From: Elusimicrobiota bacterium | Lineage (GTDB): Bacteria; Elusimicrobiota; Elusimicrobia; FEN-1173 | DNA length: 64,000 nucleotides | Assembly: GCA_016714745.1 (NCBI GenBank) | Contig: JADKCG010000013.1 | Location: 1 to 64,000 of the forward strand | Direction of reading: 5' to 3' | Shown here: positions 34,065 to 41,747 of the stretch, one piece after another | Numbering within the stretch: the first letter of the stretch is position 1 | Layout of the letters: each line of letters opens with the position of its first letter | The notes under the pieces: model-generated | Told to the model about the DNA's origin: nothing | The model's input: the letters and a program-made list of their open reading frames with translations, nothing else | The model's database searches: none | Translations under genes and position numbers: made by a program

Positions 34065-37000
34065 ATGAAATTTTCATTGAGTGGGCTTCGGGCCTCTATG
34101 GTTGCCGTTTTGGCTACTTCTTATCTGGGCACACAATGTGTGTTCGCTTATCAACCGGAAAAGGGGTTTTGGACAGAACGTCGTAAAGCCGCCCAGCGTC
34201 AATCCCCGATACTCTTAGCTTCGGTGCCTGTGGGTCACACTGTTTTTGAATCGCTGGCCCAGCAATTTCCTTCCACCCAACAAGTGAGCCCGACCCTTTC
34301 TCCCTCCGTGGCCCAGTCTGTTCCAAAAGAGTTTTTGAAAGACCACGCCCACCTCCTCTCGGCCCTTTCCCCCGCTTACGGATCCATCCGCAAAGTGTAC
34401 CTTCCGAAACCGGGCAGTTCCCCGGGGCCCCTTATCTTCCACATCCAAGACGTCCACATGAACACGGACGCCCAGCGGAACATCGGTGAAACCGTTCGCG
34501 CCCTCATGGATTCCGGCCAAGTGGACCTCATCGCTCTGGAAGGGTCCACCGAAGAAATAAATCTCCAACCGTTCGCCGACACTCCCCACCGTCAAGCGGT
34601 TCAAATGACCGCCGATTATTTGCTCCAAAAGAATAAAATTTCCGGGCCCATTCACGCCGCACTAACTTATCCCGGTCAGCTCCCGCGAATTCTTGGGATC
34701 GATGACCCCGTTCACTACGAGGCCAATGTCCAGGCTTACCGCACCTCGGCCCCAACGTTGGAAAAAACGCGGCAAGAAATGAAAGGGCTCGAATGGGAGA
34801 TGAAGTCGAGAAAAAAAATAGAATATTCGCCCGCGTTGTTCGCTTACGATCAAAAAGTTCAAGCCTATCGGGCGGGCAGGGTTTCCCTTGGAGAGCATGT
34901 CAAAATGCTCACCTCCGCGAACGATCTCGGTCCGCCGAATTTGATCGCAGAGTCTTCGCTCTCCCCATCCATTCGTCGTTTCTTGGACGCCCTGACCATG
35001 GAACAAACCCTGGATTTCAAAACCGTGGAATCTGAACGGACACGCCTGCTCGAACGGCTCACCCGCGTCCTGACGCCGGAAGAGACGAACGCCCTTTTGG
35101 CTCAAAGCCTGGCCTATCGCTCCGGCCATTTGCGATATTCCGATTTCTATGCCCAATTAAAATCAATCTGTCAAAAGGGGGGCATCCCCTTGGCTGAGTT
35201 CCCTTCTGTGGATGCCTATGTGCGCTACGTCCTTTTGGCAGACAAAATTGACGCCGAGCAGCTGTTGGAAGACATCGGCACTCTGGAAAAGGCCATCTAC
35301 ACTCGGTTGGTCAAAACCGAAGAGGAAAAAAATCTTGTCACTCGCGCCCGCCGGCTTTGGCTCAAAACCAAACTGGTGGATTTTTCCTTAATCCCGTCCG
35401 AATGGGAGGAATACCGAACGGGAGAAAAATCGGATCGCCTCCATTCCTTTGAATGTTTCTATAAAGAAGCCCAAGCCCGGGATACCGCCATGGCAAACAA
35501 TCTGTTGAGAGCGATTAAAACCCCAAAGAAATCGGTGGAGACGATGGCCCTCCTGGTGGCCGGCGGGTATCACGCTGAAGGGATGGCCGACCATTTAACG
35601 GCCCAAGGCGCCACCGTCATTTCCTACGTCCCAAAAATAGAAAAGATCGACACGGCCCAGGGCGCCGCGTATCTTTCGGTTTTCACCCAAGAAAAAACCC
35701 CCCTTGAAAAACTCGTTCAAGGCAAAAAACTGTTCCTCGCAGTCAACCCCGCTTCTTCTTCGATGCGAACAACTCTCCTTCCCGCCCTCTTCGCTCTGGT
35801 TCTCGTTGGTCTCCTGGGCAATGTTTCGGGCATTGATGTCGATGTTGTTTATAAAGCCATGGGAGGAGTTGGGATGTTGGCTTTAACCAAACAGGTGAAA
35901 GATTCCATTGACGCCCGGTTGCGTGTCGGAAAAGAAGCCACCCATCTCAAACTGACGACAAAGTCGGAGACCATTCAATCTTTTAGCGAAACGCAATCGA
36001 CGGATTTGATCACTCAACAAGCGGCGACCTGGTTGAAAGTGGGTGTCCTTATCGCGGGGGTTATTCTTTGCGGGACCGACGTTACCGGGGGATGGTTGTT
36101 GGTGGCATCTTTAATTCCTTCGTCTAGGCCAGGAGGGGCGACTGAAAGTTCTTTGTCTTCGACCGATAAATCGCATTCAGCCTCAACGAACTCTCCCGTG
36201 TCGTCTGGTATTGACGAAAGAGACATTAAAATAATTTCCAAAAACCAGATAGAGCTCGATGGAAGGACATACAACAATTCCCACGGGATTTTTTTTAAAG
36301 AGGAATTGTTGACTTTGCCGATGCTAAAAGAAATGTCTCCCAACGATGCGGTGGATCTTGTACTTATCCTTTCCGGGAAGCTTGAGCGTCATTTGGGCCA
36401 GGATATTTTTCAAAATGCTCGCCTGGTCTATTCAACAGACCCAGCGATGGACCTGCTGGTGACTCAATGTCATTGGGTGGAAACTTTTTTGTTGAAGCGA
36501 TCCCCTGTTTCTCCAGAATTGGCCACGCACGCTCTGCGGTGGCTTAATACATATGCCCATAAGGGAACACCCTTTGCCATCAACTTATTTCGTTCTTTCC
36601 TAAAAGACTCACCCTCTCTCGTCCAACGAGAATCCGCCACAATGTTAAGTCACTACCCCTTACGTCATTTTGTTTCGGACAGACCGATGGTGAAACTTAA
36701 GTTAAGCGACGCTTCCTCCTTGCGTTCTATTCGAGGAATGATGGAAACCATGGGGTGGGTGGAGTCCTCGCTTCTTATTGGTTACTCCGGGGGTGTTGGG
36801 GAAAAAACCGCGAAGAAATTCTTTCCTATGGCTCAAGTAGAACATGATTCAAAACGAGCGCCAATAAATATTCCACATATTGGGTTTATGGACGGGGACG
36901 ATTTTGAGCCGGTGATTGATATGGGGGAGAATCGTTGGGAAGTGTCCCGGACCATTGTTAAAGGAGTGATCGGGCCCGTGGATACTTCTATCGTTGAGAA

Positions 37001-39848
37001 AATGAGGAAAGAATGGGGGGTGGGTAATAGAAAAGTTCTGGTTATTGGCTCTCCAGGCAACCGAGACGAAGTGGAACGGCCATTGAATGTGATACGGAAA
37101 CTCCCCCGGGCCGAACGCCCTATAGTCGTTCTTGCTCTCTCACCCGATAAGAGTCTAGGGAATATGAAGGAGATTTTATCAGGGTTCAGAGTCATTCTAC
37201 GGGAAAGGGAGGGTGAAGATTATCCCAACTTATCAGATCAAGATGTAATGGTGGTCACAACAAGTGGGGAGTTGTTGGACCTTTATTCTGCTGGGGACGT
37301 GGCCATCGTTGGATCCGATAGAAACGTCATGGAGCCAGCGAGTCAAGGTAAGCCTGTTTTTTTATTCAATGGGGAAGAGTGGATAAATAATAACGAGGCC
37401 AGGGAAATCCTTTTTAAGAGCGGGGGCGCTCTTGTATTTGATGAGAAGGGGTTAATTGATATCTTCAAAAATGACACCGAAAGAATGCGAATTGGCTTGA
37501 GGGCGAAAGCCGCGAGCGATGCCATTCGAACGATGGCGAAACAAAGGGCGAATGATTTTTCTGCGCTTTACGCTTTTGTCGAGACTCTCAAGAACCGAGA
37601 AAATGCACTCACTGCAAATTGGGTCCCCATACACCGTTCGTCCTCTCTCTTCACTTCTCAGGATCACACGAAAGAAAAGTCATTGCCTGCACTTTTTCTT
37701 GCGCTCGGGACTCTTCTGTTCATGGGACTTTCCCCTGATTTGGCGGAAGCGGCGGTTAGAACAAGTCAAATCGCCGACAAGGGGGCAATCCTTGGACCCT
37801 TAGCGATGCTTTTCGTTTTCGTGATCGCGAGATTTTTTTGGTGGGCCAAATTGAACAACACTTTCTTCTTCGTTCGCCATGTTGCTTCAGAGAGCGAACC
37901 CCCTCCCTCTGGAATGACTCCCTTTCCGGCGGTGGAGACCCATTCGCAAAGGGATCCCGTCGAAGTGGAAATACGAAACGCGTTTGAACGGTTTGCTCGT
38001 TCGGCCCAAATAGATCCCACCCGCGCTCGTTTTTCTCCCCTTCGGGAAGTATCTAAGAAACAAGATCACTTCACCATGGCGATCGTTGTTGGGAGCTCTC
38101 GCTATTTGGCCCAGGCGACCCGAAGAACAGGGGAAAACGGCGCCGTTCTCGCAAGAATTATCCCTGTCCTGAATAATAATTCGGAGATTTCTAAGGGTAA
38201 GGGGATGGCCGAAAATCCTAATCCCCTATCCCTTGTTGAAAGGGAAGCTTTGAATGCGTTCAATAAATACGTTGCTGAAAATCGATTGGTTTTTTCAAAA
38301 GCGCATTTCCATCCCGTTCGAAAAGCGGGAGAAGACCGTTACACGGTGGCCATCCAGACGGGAGAAGTTTCCTATGTGGCTGAAGTTTTGGGGACCTCGG
38401 AGAACGGTTTTTCCGCGACGGTTTCTTTGCTCCCAGCCTATAGGAGGGTGAATACCATAGGAAAAGAAGTCTACACTGAGGAACGGATGGCTCAACTGAC
38501 TCCGTTAGAATCTCATTTGCGTGATGCTTTTAATATCTATGCCGAAAAAAATAACTTAAATCTCCATGGGGTCATTTTTACTCCTTTGGAATCGACGGAG
38601 GACAACCAACTTTCCTTGGTTGTCAATGTTGCCGGAAACCGGTTCGTTGTGAAGGCCCTTCGGTATTTTGTCGTTAAAAATAAGGAATTACGCGGTGTCA
38701 CCGAGACCACGATCCACGATCCCGCTGATGTTAGTTATGAGAATAGTATTATCCAGAAGCCGAATTACGGTACAAGATTGAAGAAAGCAATAAGTGAATT
38801 TAATCAAAAGGGGGAGGCTCTTCAACCGAACAACGTTTTATATCTGTTGACCGGGAAATGGGCCCAGGCCGGATTTTTTGTGGACGCGGCATTCCTTTTG
38901 TTGGCGGGCGCGGGGGGGGCGTCTTTCTGGCTGATATTGCCTTCCTTTGCATTGCTTCATGTGGCGATGGAAATACGCAATAATCCCACGACGTCTTTAA
39001 AAAAAAGGGGACTCAGTTTTCTGTCACACTTGGTCTTCTCCATGTCCTATGGTTTTCTTGATTTCTCTAACGGGTTGTTTCCCGTGGGAACCTTGATCGG
39101 GGCGGCCATCGCGGTGGCGATTCATGGGGCCTATGATGCCTTTACGATTGGGGCGGTGGATGGGCGTAAAGTGACCCTGTTGACTCGGGGGACCGTGTCC
39201 GATCAGGTTAGTGTTCTCTTGGGCGGGCCCGCCGTTTTGACGGGAGCTTTCGATGGGAGAATGATTTCCCAGACACCTGATTTCTTGAAGCGTGTGTCGA
39301 ATCCAAACCAGGGGTATTTTTATCGTCTCGGTTTACGCCAGGGGATGTTACGTGGGGCGGATAAAAATACGTTGGTCCCTGTGGTGGAAATACCGGTGGC
39401 ACTCGAATCCGATCTGGCGGGATTGGTTGGGCTTGCCAAAAGCATGGCACGATTAAACGAGGTCCATCCGGACCGGCCCCAGTTTCTGACTGTTACTCCT
39501 ACGGGAGATGTGACTGAATCCCAGATTGCCAATGCTCTGTCTGTCGCCCGCCTTCCTATTAATATGGTTTATATAAAAAAAATGTCCGGATCGGTACCGT
39601 ATAATATCTATGAAGCGGAGTTCGCAAGGGCTTTGTCCCATTTCGGTGTTAGGGCCGAGAATATGTTTTTGATCCTGGTCGGTAAGCCGGTCATTAGTGA
39701 TCTTGACACCATTCCATCAAACGAAAAAATCAATGACCCCCTCCGTCAAGCACTCCTTAAGGTTCTCTTGGGGTCGATGCCCTCGATTGCCCCCCAGGTC
39801 ATATTGGATATGTTGGAGGCAATCGCTTTGGCCGAGAAGAGCGCCTGA
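34065..39848 (+). CDS. Giant exported multidomain protein 1 (TraB/ChaN-like module, WaaA-like half, triple repeat)
   Basis: A 1927-aa protein of unknown function. Residues 1-28 look like a signal peptide. FWTERRKAA (38-46) recurs in giant protein 2. Residues about 118-520 form a module opening with LIFHIQDVHMNTDAQRNI and LIALEGS and closing with LLVAGGYHAEG (about 497-506); the pattern xxDxH ... LEG ... GGYHxEG resembles TraB/ChaN/TIKI folds (inference). Hydrophobic segments lie near 569-587, 659-685, 1206-1222, 1243-1262, 1604-1635 and 1655-1695. Residues about 950-1170 resemble the C-terminal half of Kdo transferase WaaA: VLVIGSPGNRDEVERPL, TTSGELLDLYSAGDVAIVGS, MEPASQGKPVFL. Three units of about 91 residues (1300-1555) follow. 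ATG is 6 nt after the -10. No Shine-Dalgarno. Confidence 0.8.
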   Translation: MKFSLSGLRASMVAVLATSYLGTQCVFAYQPEKGFWTERRKAAQRQSPILLASVPVGHTVFESLAQQFPSTQQVSPTLSPSVAQSVPKEFLKDHAHLLSALSPAYGSIRKVYLPKPGSSPGPLIFHIQDVHMNTDAQRNIGETVRALMDSGQVDLIALEGSTEEINLQPFADTPHRQAVQMTADYLLQKNKISGPIHAALTYPGQLPRILGIDDPVHYEANVQAYRTSAPTLEKTRQEMKGLEWEMKSRKKIEYSPALFAYDQKVQAYRAGRVSLGEHVKMLTSANDLGPPNLIAESSLSPSIRRFLDALTMEQTLDFKTVESERTRLLERLTRVLTPEETNALLAQSLAYRSGHLRYSDFYAQLKSICQKGGIPLAEFPSVDAYVRYVLLADKIDAEQLLEDIGTLEKAIYTRLVKTEEEKNLVTRARRLWLKTKLVDFSLIPSEWEEYRTGEKSDRLHSFECFYKEAQARDTAMANNLLRAIKTPKKSVETMALLVAGGYHAEGMADHLTAQGATVISYVPKIEKIDTAQGAAYLSVFTQEKTPLEKLVQGKKLFLAVNPASSSMRTTLLPALFALVLVGLLGNVSGIDVDVVYKAMGGVGMLALTKQVKDSIDARLRVGKEATHLKLTTKSETIQSFSETQSTDLITQQAATWLKVGVLIAGVILCGTDVTGGWLLVASLIPSSRPGGATESSLSSTDKSHSASTNSPVSSGIDERDIKIISKNQIELDGRTYNNSHGIFFKEELLTLPMLKEMSPNDAVDLVLILSGKLERHLGQDIFQNARLVYSTDPAMDLLVTQCHWVETFLLKRSPVSPELATHALRWLNTYAHKGTPFAINLFRSFLKDSPSLVQRESATMLSHYPLRHFVSDRPMVKLKLSDASSLRSIRGMMETMGWVESSLLIGYSGGVGEKTAKKFFPMAQVEHDSKRAPINIPHIGFMDGDDFEPVIDMGENRWEVSRTIVKGVIGPVDTSIVEKMRKEWGVGNRKVLVIGSPGNRDEVERPLNVIRKLPRAERPIVVLALSPDKSLGNMKEILSGFRVILREREGEDYPNLSDQDVMVVTTSGELLDLYSAGDVAIVGSDRNVMEPASQGKPVFLFNGEEWINNNEAREILFKSGGALVFDEKGLIDIFKNDTERMRIGLRAKAASDAIRTMAKQRANDFSALYAFVETLKNRENALTANWVPIHRSSSLFTSQDHTKEKSLPALFLALGTLLFMGLSPDLAEAAVRTSQIADKGAILGPLAMLFVFVIARFFWWAKLNNTFFFVRHVASESEPPPSGMTPFPAVETHSQRDPVEVEIRNAFERFARSAQIDPTRARFSPLREVSKKQDHFTMAIVVGSSRYLAQATRRTGENGAVLARIIPVLNNNSEISKGKGMAENPNPLSLVEREALNAFNKYVAENRLVFSKAHFHPVRKAGEDRYTVAIQTGEVSYVAEVLGTSENGFSATVSLLPAYRRVNTIGKEVYTEERMAQLTPLESHLRDAFNIYAEKNNLNLHGVIFTPLESTEDNQLSLVVNVAGNRFVVKALRYFVVKNKELRGVTETTIHDPADVSYENSIIQKPNYGTRLKKAISEFNQKGEALQPNNVLYLLTGKWAQAGFFVDAAFLLLAGAGGASFWLILPSFALLHVAMEIRNNPTTSLKKRGLSFLSHLVFSMSYGFLDFSNGLFPVGTLIGAAIAVAIHGAYDAFTIGAVDGRKVTLLTRGTVSDQVSVLLGGPAVLTGAFDGRMISQTPDFLKRVSNPNQGYFYRLGLRQGMLRGADKNTLVPVVEIPVALESDLAGLVGLAKSMARLNEVHPDRPQFLTVTPTGDVTESQIANALSVARLPINMVYIKKMSGSVPYNIYEAEFARALSHFGVRAENMFLILVGKPVISDLDTIPSNEKINDPLRQALLKVLLGSMPSIAPQVILDMLEAIALAEKSA

Positions 39849-39903
39849 GAGTTATCCGAAATAATTGACAACTTTGGTTTGTTAGCTCCTGCTCTGAAAG
39901 TCT

Positions 39904-39994
39904 CGTCGTTGCCCCATTGATGGGACTCTTTTGACTCGGTTCAAATACGAATCGCCCGATAAATCGGGCAACCGCTCCTTATCTAAACCGCATT
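39904..39994. repeat. Repeat family A, copy 3 (left arm degenerate)
   Basis: Core hairpins GCCCCATTGATGGG and GCCCGATAAATCGGGC and right arm CCTTATCTAAACCGCATT match copy 2. The left arm ATGCGGTTTA is missing. Confidence 0.8.
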
Positions 39995-39998
39995 GAGG

Positions 39999-40107
39999 TT
40001 AACCGGGATTCCCCGGTTGGCACAGGGATACCGTCGATAGGATTCGGAACAGAAATTTCCAACCCTCCCGGACGGAAATGCTCAGTCAACTGAAATTATC
40101 GGATTAA
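39999..40107 (+). repeat. Repeat family C, copy 3
   Basis: Starts TTAACCGGGATTCCCCGG and ends TCAGTCAACTGAAATTATC then GGATTAA; parallel to copy 2 at 15362. Directly abuts family A copy 3, as copy C1 abuts A1. Confidence 0.85.
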
Positions 40108-40138
40108 TGATTCGCAATATGGGGAAAGGGAATCGAGG

Positions 40139-40171
40139 TTGACTATTTTTATAGGATGAAATATAGTTTCA
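40139..40171 (+). promoter_or_regulatory. Promoter and Fur-type operator of the fur-like gene
   Basis: TTGACT (40139-40144), 17 nt, TATAGT (40162-40167). Over the -10 lies TGAAATATAGTTTCA (40157-40171), a 7-1-7 palindrome of the size bound by Fur/PerR proteins. A regulator bound here would block RNA polymerase, so negative autoregulation is likely. Confidence 0.6.
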
Positions 40172-40176
40172 AGTAA

Positions 40177-40659
40177 ATGGACAAAGAACTTGTTTTTTTC
40201 CCTTCTTGGGCGGCGGGGCGGGCAGGGTATTCGGCCCGGATATTGGAAGTTTTTCGTCAGCATGTTGAAAAGAAAGGTCTTGTTTACACCCACCAGCGGG
40301 AAGAAATTCTAACCCATCTCTTGTCCGCGGATCGGCATTTGACACAAGAAGAGATTTACGCGGCGTTACGGCCCCGGGGCATTGGGAAAGTGACCGTGTT
40401 TCGGACCCTCAAACTGCTCGAAGAAGCGGGTCTCACCGAAAAAGTGTTTGGGGCCGACGGGGGGGTTTGGTACGAAGTCAACCTGGATCGGCCCCACCAT
40501 GACCACCTGGTGTGTATTTCTTGCGGAAGCATTCAAGAGGTTCAATGGCCGGAAATTGAGCGGTTTCAATTAAAAGTCTGCAGGGAACGAAAGTTTGAGC
40601 CGGTTTACCACCGACATGAGGTCTTCGGACGCTGTGAGAAATGCGCGGGGAAAGCCTGA
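40177..40659 (+). CDS. Fur-family metalloregulator (Fur/PerR/Zur type)
   Basis: A 160-aa regulator. The winged helix covers about 30-110: THQREEILTHLLSADRHLTQ, EEIYAALR, KVTVFRTLKLLEEAGL, VWYEVN. The metal and dimer region follows with HHDHLVCISCGSIQE (HHDH and CxxC) and a final CEKC, so a structural Zn site with four Cys is present. Which metal or peroxide it senses cannot be decided. The N-terminus has about 25 extra residues compared with E. coli Fur. ATG 40177 lies 9 nt after the -10. Matching palindromes lie over its promoter and 18 nt after its stop, before trxA, which hints at a redox or peroxide role. Confidence 0.9.
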   Translation: MDKELVFFPSWAAGRAGYSARILEVFRQHVEKKGLVYTHQREEILTHLLSADRHLTQEEIYAALRPRGIGKVTVFRTLKLLEEAGLTEKVFGADGGVWYEVNLDRPHHDHLVCISCGSIQEVQWPEIERFQLKVCRERKFEPVYHRHEVFGRCEKCAGKA

Positions 40660-40676
40660 TTTTTTTGAAGAATAAT

Positions 40677-40691
40677 TGAAACAAAGTTTCA
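40677..40691. promoter_or_regulatory. Second Fur-type palindrome, upstream of trxA
   Basis: TGAAACAAAGTTTCA is a 7-1-7 palindrome matching the one over the fur-like promoter at 11 of 15 positions, with identical outer TGAAA and AGTTTCA. It lies between fur-like and trxA, about 30 bp before TTGGAC (40719), a possible trxA -35 element with TAAAAT (40743-40748). Confidence 0.5.
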
Positions 40692-40835
40692 TTTCAAGGT
40701 GTTGAGTGTTCAGCGCGGTTGGACGGGGGGCACTGGGTGTGTTAAAATTGTCCAATCTTTTTCGTTTTGCCTGGGGAACTTTGTTCTGACCAAGGCGTTC
40801 AATTAATAAGAACCTCTTACCGAAAGGAGCCTTCC

Positions 40836-41156
40836 ATGGAATTGCAATTGACTGACGCAGGTTTCGATAAAGACGTTTTAAAGTCCACTCTTCCCGTGTT
40901 GGTTGATTTTTGGGCGCCTTGGTGTGGTCCGTGCCGGATGTTGGGCCCGATCGTTGAGGAAATCGCCAAGGAATACGAAGGTAAAGTGGTCGTGGGTAAG
41001 ATGAACACGGACGACAATCCCAATGTGGCTTCTAAATTTAATATTTCCGCCATTCCCTCCATGTTGTTCTTTAAAGGCGGCCAAGTGGTCGAGCAAATGG
41101 TCGGCGTTCATTCTAAAAAAGACATTAAAGCCAAGCTTGATGGGCTTTTGAAATAG
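40836..41156 (+). CDS. trxA: Thioredoxin
   Basis: A 106-aa thioredoxin with the active site FWAPWCGPCR (Cys30 and Cys33), the buried Asp in LVDFWA and the cis-Pro loop ISAIPSMLFFKGG. It reduces protein disulfides using thioredoxin reductase, which is not in the window. Start ATG 40836 follows AAGGAG at a good distance. The tlpA-like gene starts 2 nt after the stop. Confidence 0.96.
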   Translation: MELQLTDAGFDKDVLKSTLPVLVDFWAPWCGPCRMLGPIVEEIAKEYEGKVVVGKMNTDDNPNVASKFNISAIPSMLFFKGGQVVEQMVGVHSKKDIKAKLDGLLK

Positions 41157-41157
41157 C

Positions 41158-41724
41158 TTGACGCCCCAGACGGTTCGGCGTTCGTTGTGGGTCCTCCCGG
41201 CGCTGTTCGGGACCATTCTTTGGACGGCGTGCGGGTCCAATTCGGGATCTCAAACGCCGAGGCCCCCGGCACGGGTGGATTCCCCTGCGGACATGTCCGT
41301 GGGGCCAAACAGGGCCCCGGGTTTTTCTCTCCTGGATACTCGGGGAAATTCGGTGGCGTTGGCCGACTTTAAGGGCAAAGTCGTCTTTATTGACTTTTGG
41401 GCCACCTGGTGCCCGCCCTGCCGGATCTCCATGCCGGAAGTTGAAAAACTGTACGCCACGTATCAGGGAAAGCACGTTCAGATTTTAGGCTTAAATCTGG
41501 ATGAGGATGGCGACAGCGCCCGTCGGTTCGTTGAAAAGAAAAAGATCCCCTACCCGGTGCTCCTGGCGGGACAATCGGATATTGGGGGCGCCTACGGTGT
41601 CAACGGAATTCCCCATTTCGCCCTCATTGACCAGGAGGGGAATTTTGTGAACATGTGGTCTGGTTTTGCTCCGGGGATGGGCGACGAGTGGCGCGCCGCC
41701 ATTAATACTCTTTTGGGGGCGTAG
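41158..41724 (+). CDS. TlpA/ResA-like exported thiol-disulfide oxidoreductase
   Basis: A 188-aa redoxin. The N-terminus (VLPALFGTILWTACGS) is a membrane export signal ending in a possible but poor lipobox around Cys25, so it is probably periplasmic and membrane-attached. The thioredoxin fold has FIDFWATWCPPCRISMPEVE, with a CPPC active site, and the cis-Pro loop YGVNGIPHFALID. CPPC enzymes of this group reduce apocytochrome or other periplasmic disulfides. TTG 41158 is the first possible start after the trxA stop. polA begins 23 nt downstream. Confidence 0.87.
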   Translation: MTPQTVRRSLWVLPALFGTILWTACGSNSGSQTPRPPARVDSPADMSVGPNRAPGFSLLDTRGNSVALADFKGKVVFIDFWATWCPPCRISMPEVEKLYATYQGKHVQILGLNLDEDGDSARRFVEKKKIPYPVLLAGQSDIGGAYGVNGIPHFALIDQEGNFVNMWSGFAPGMGDEWRAAINTLLGA

Positions 41725-41747
41725 TCCCCTCCCCTGGGACTCGCCCT

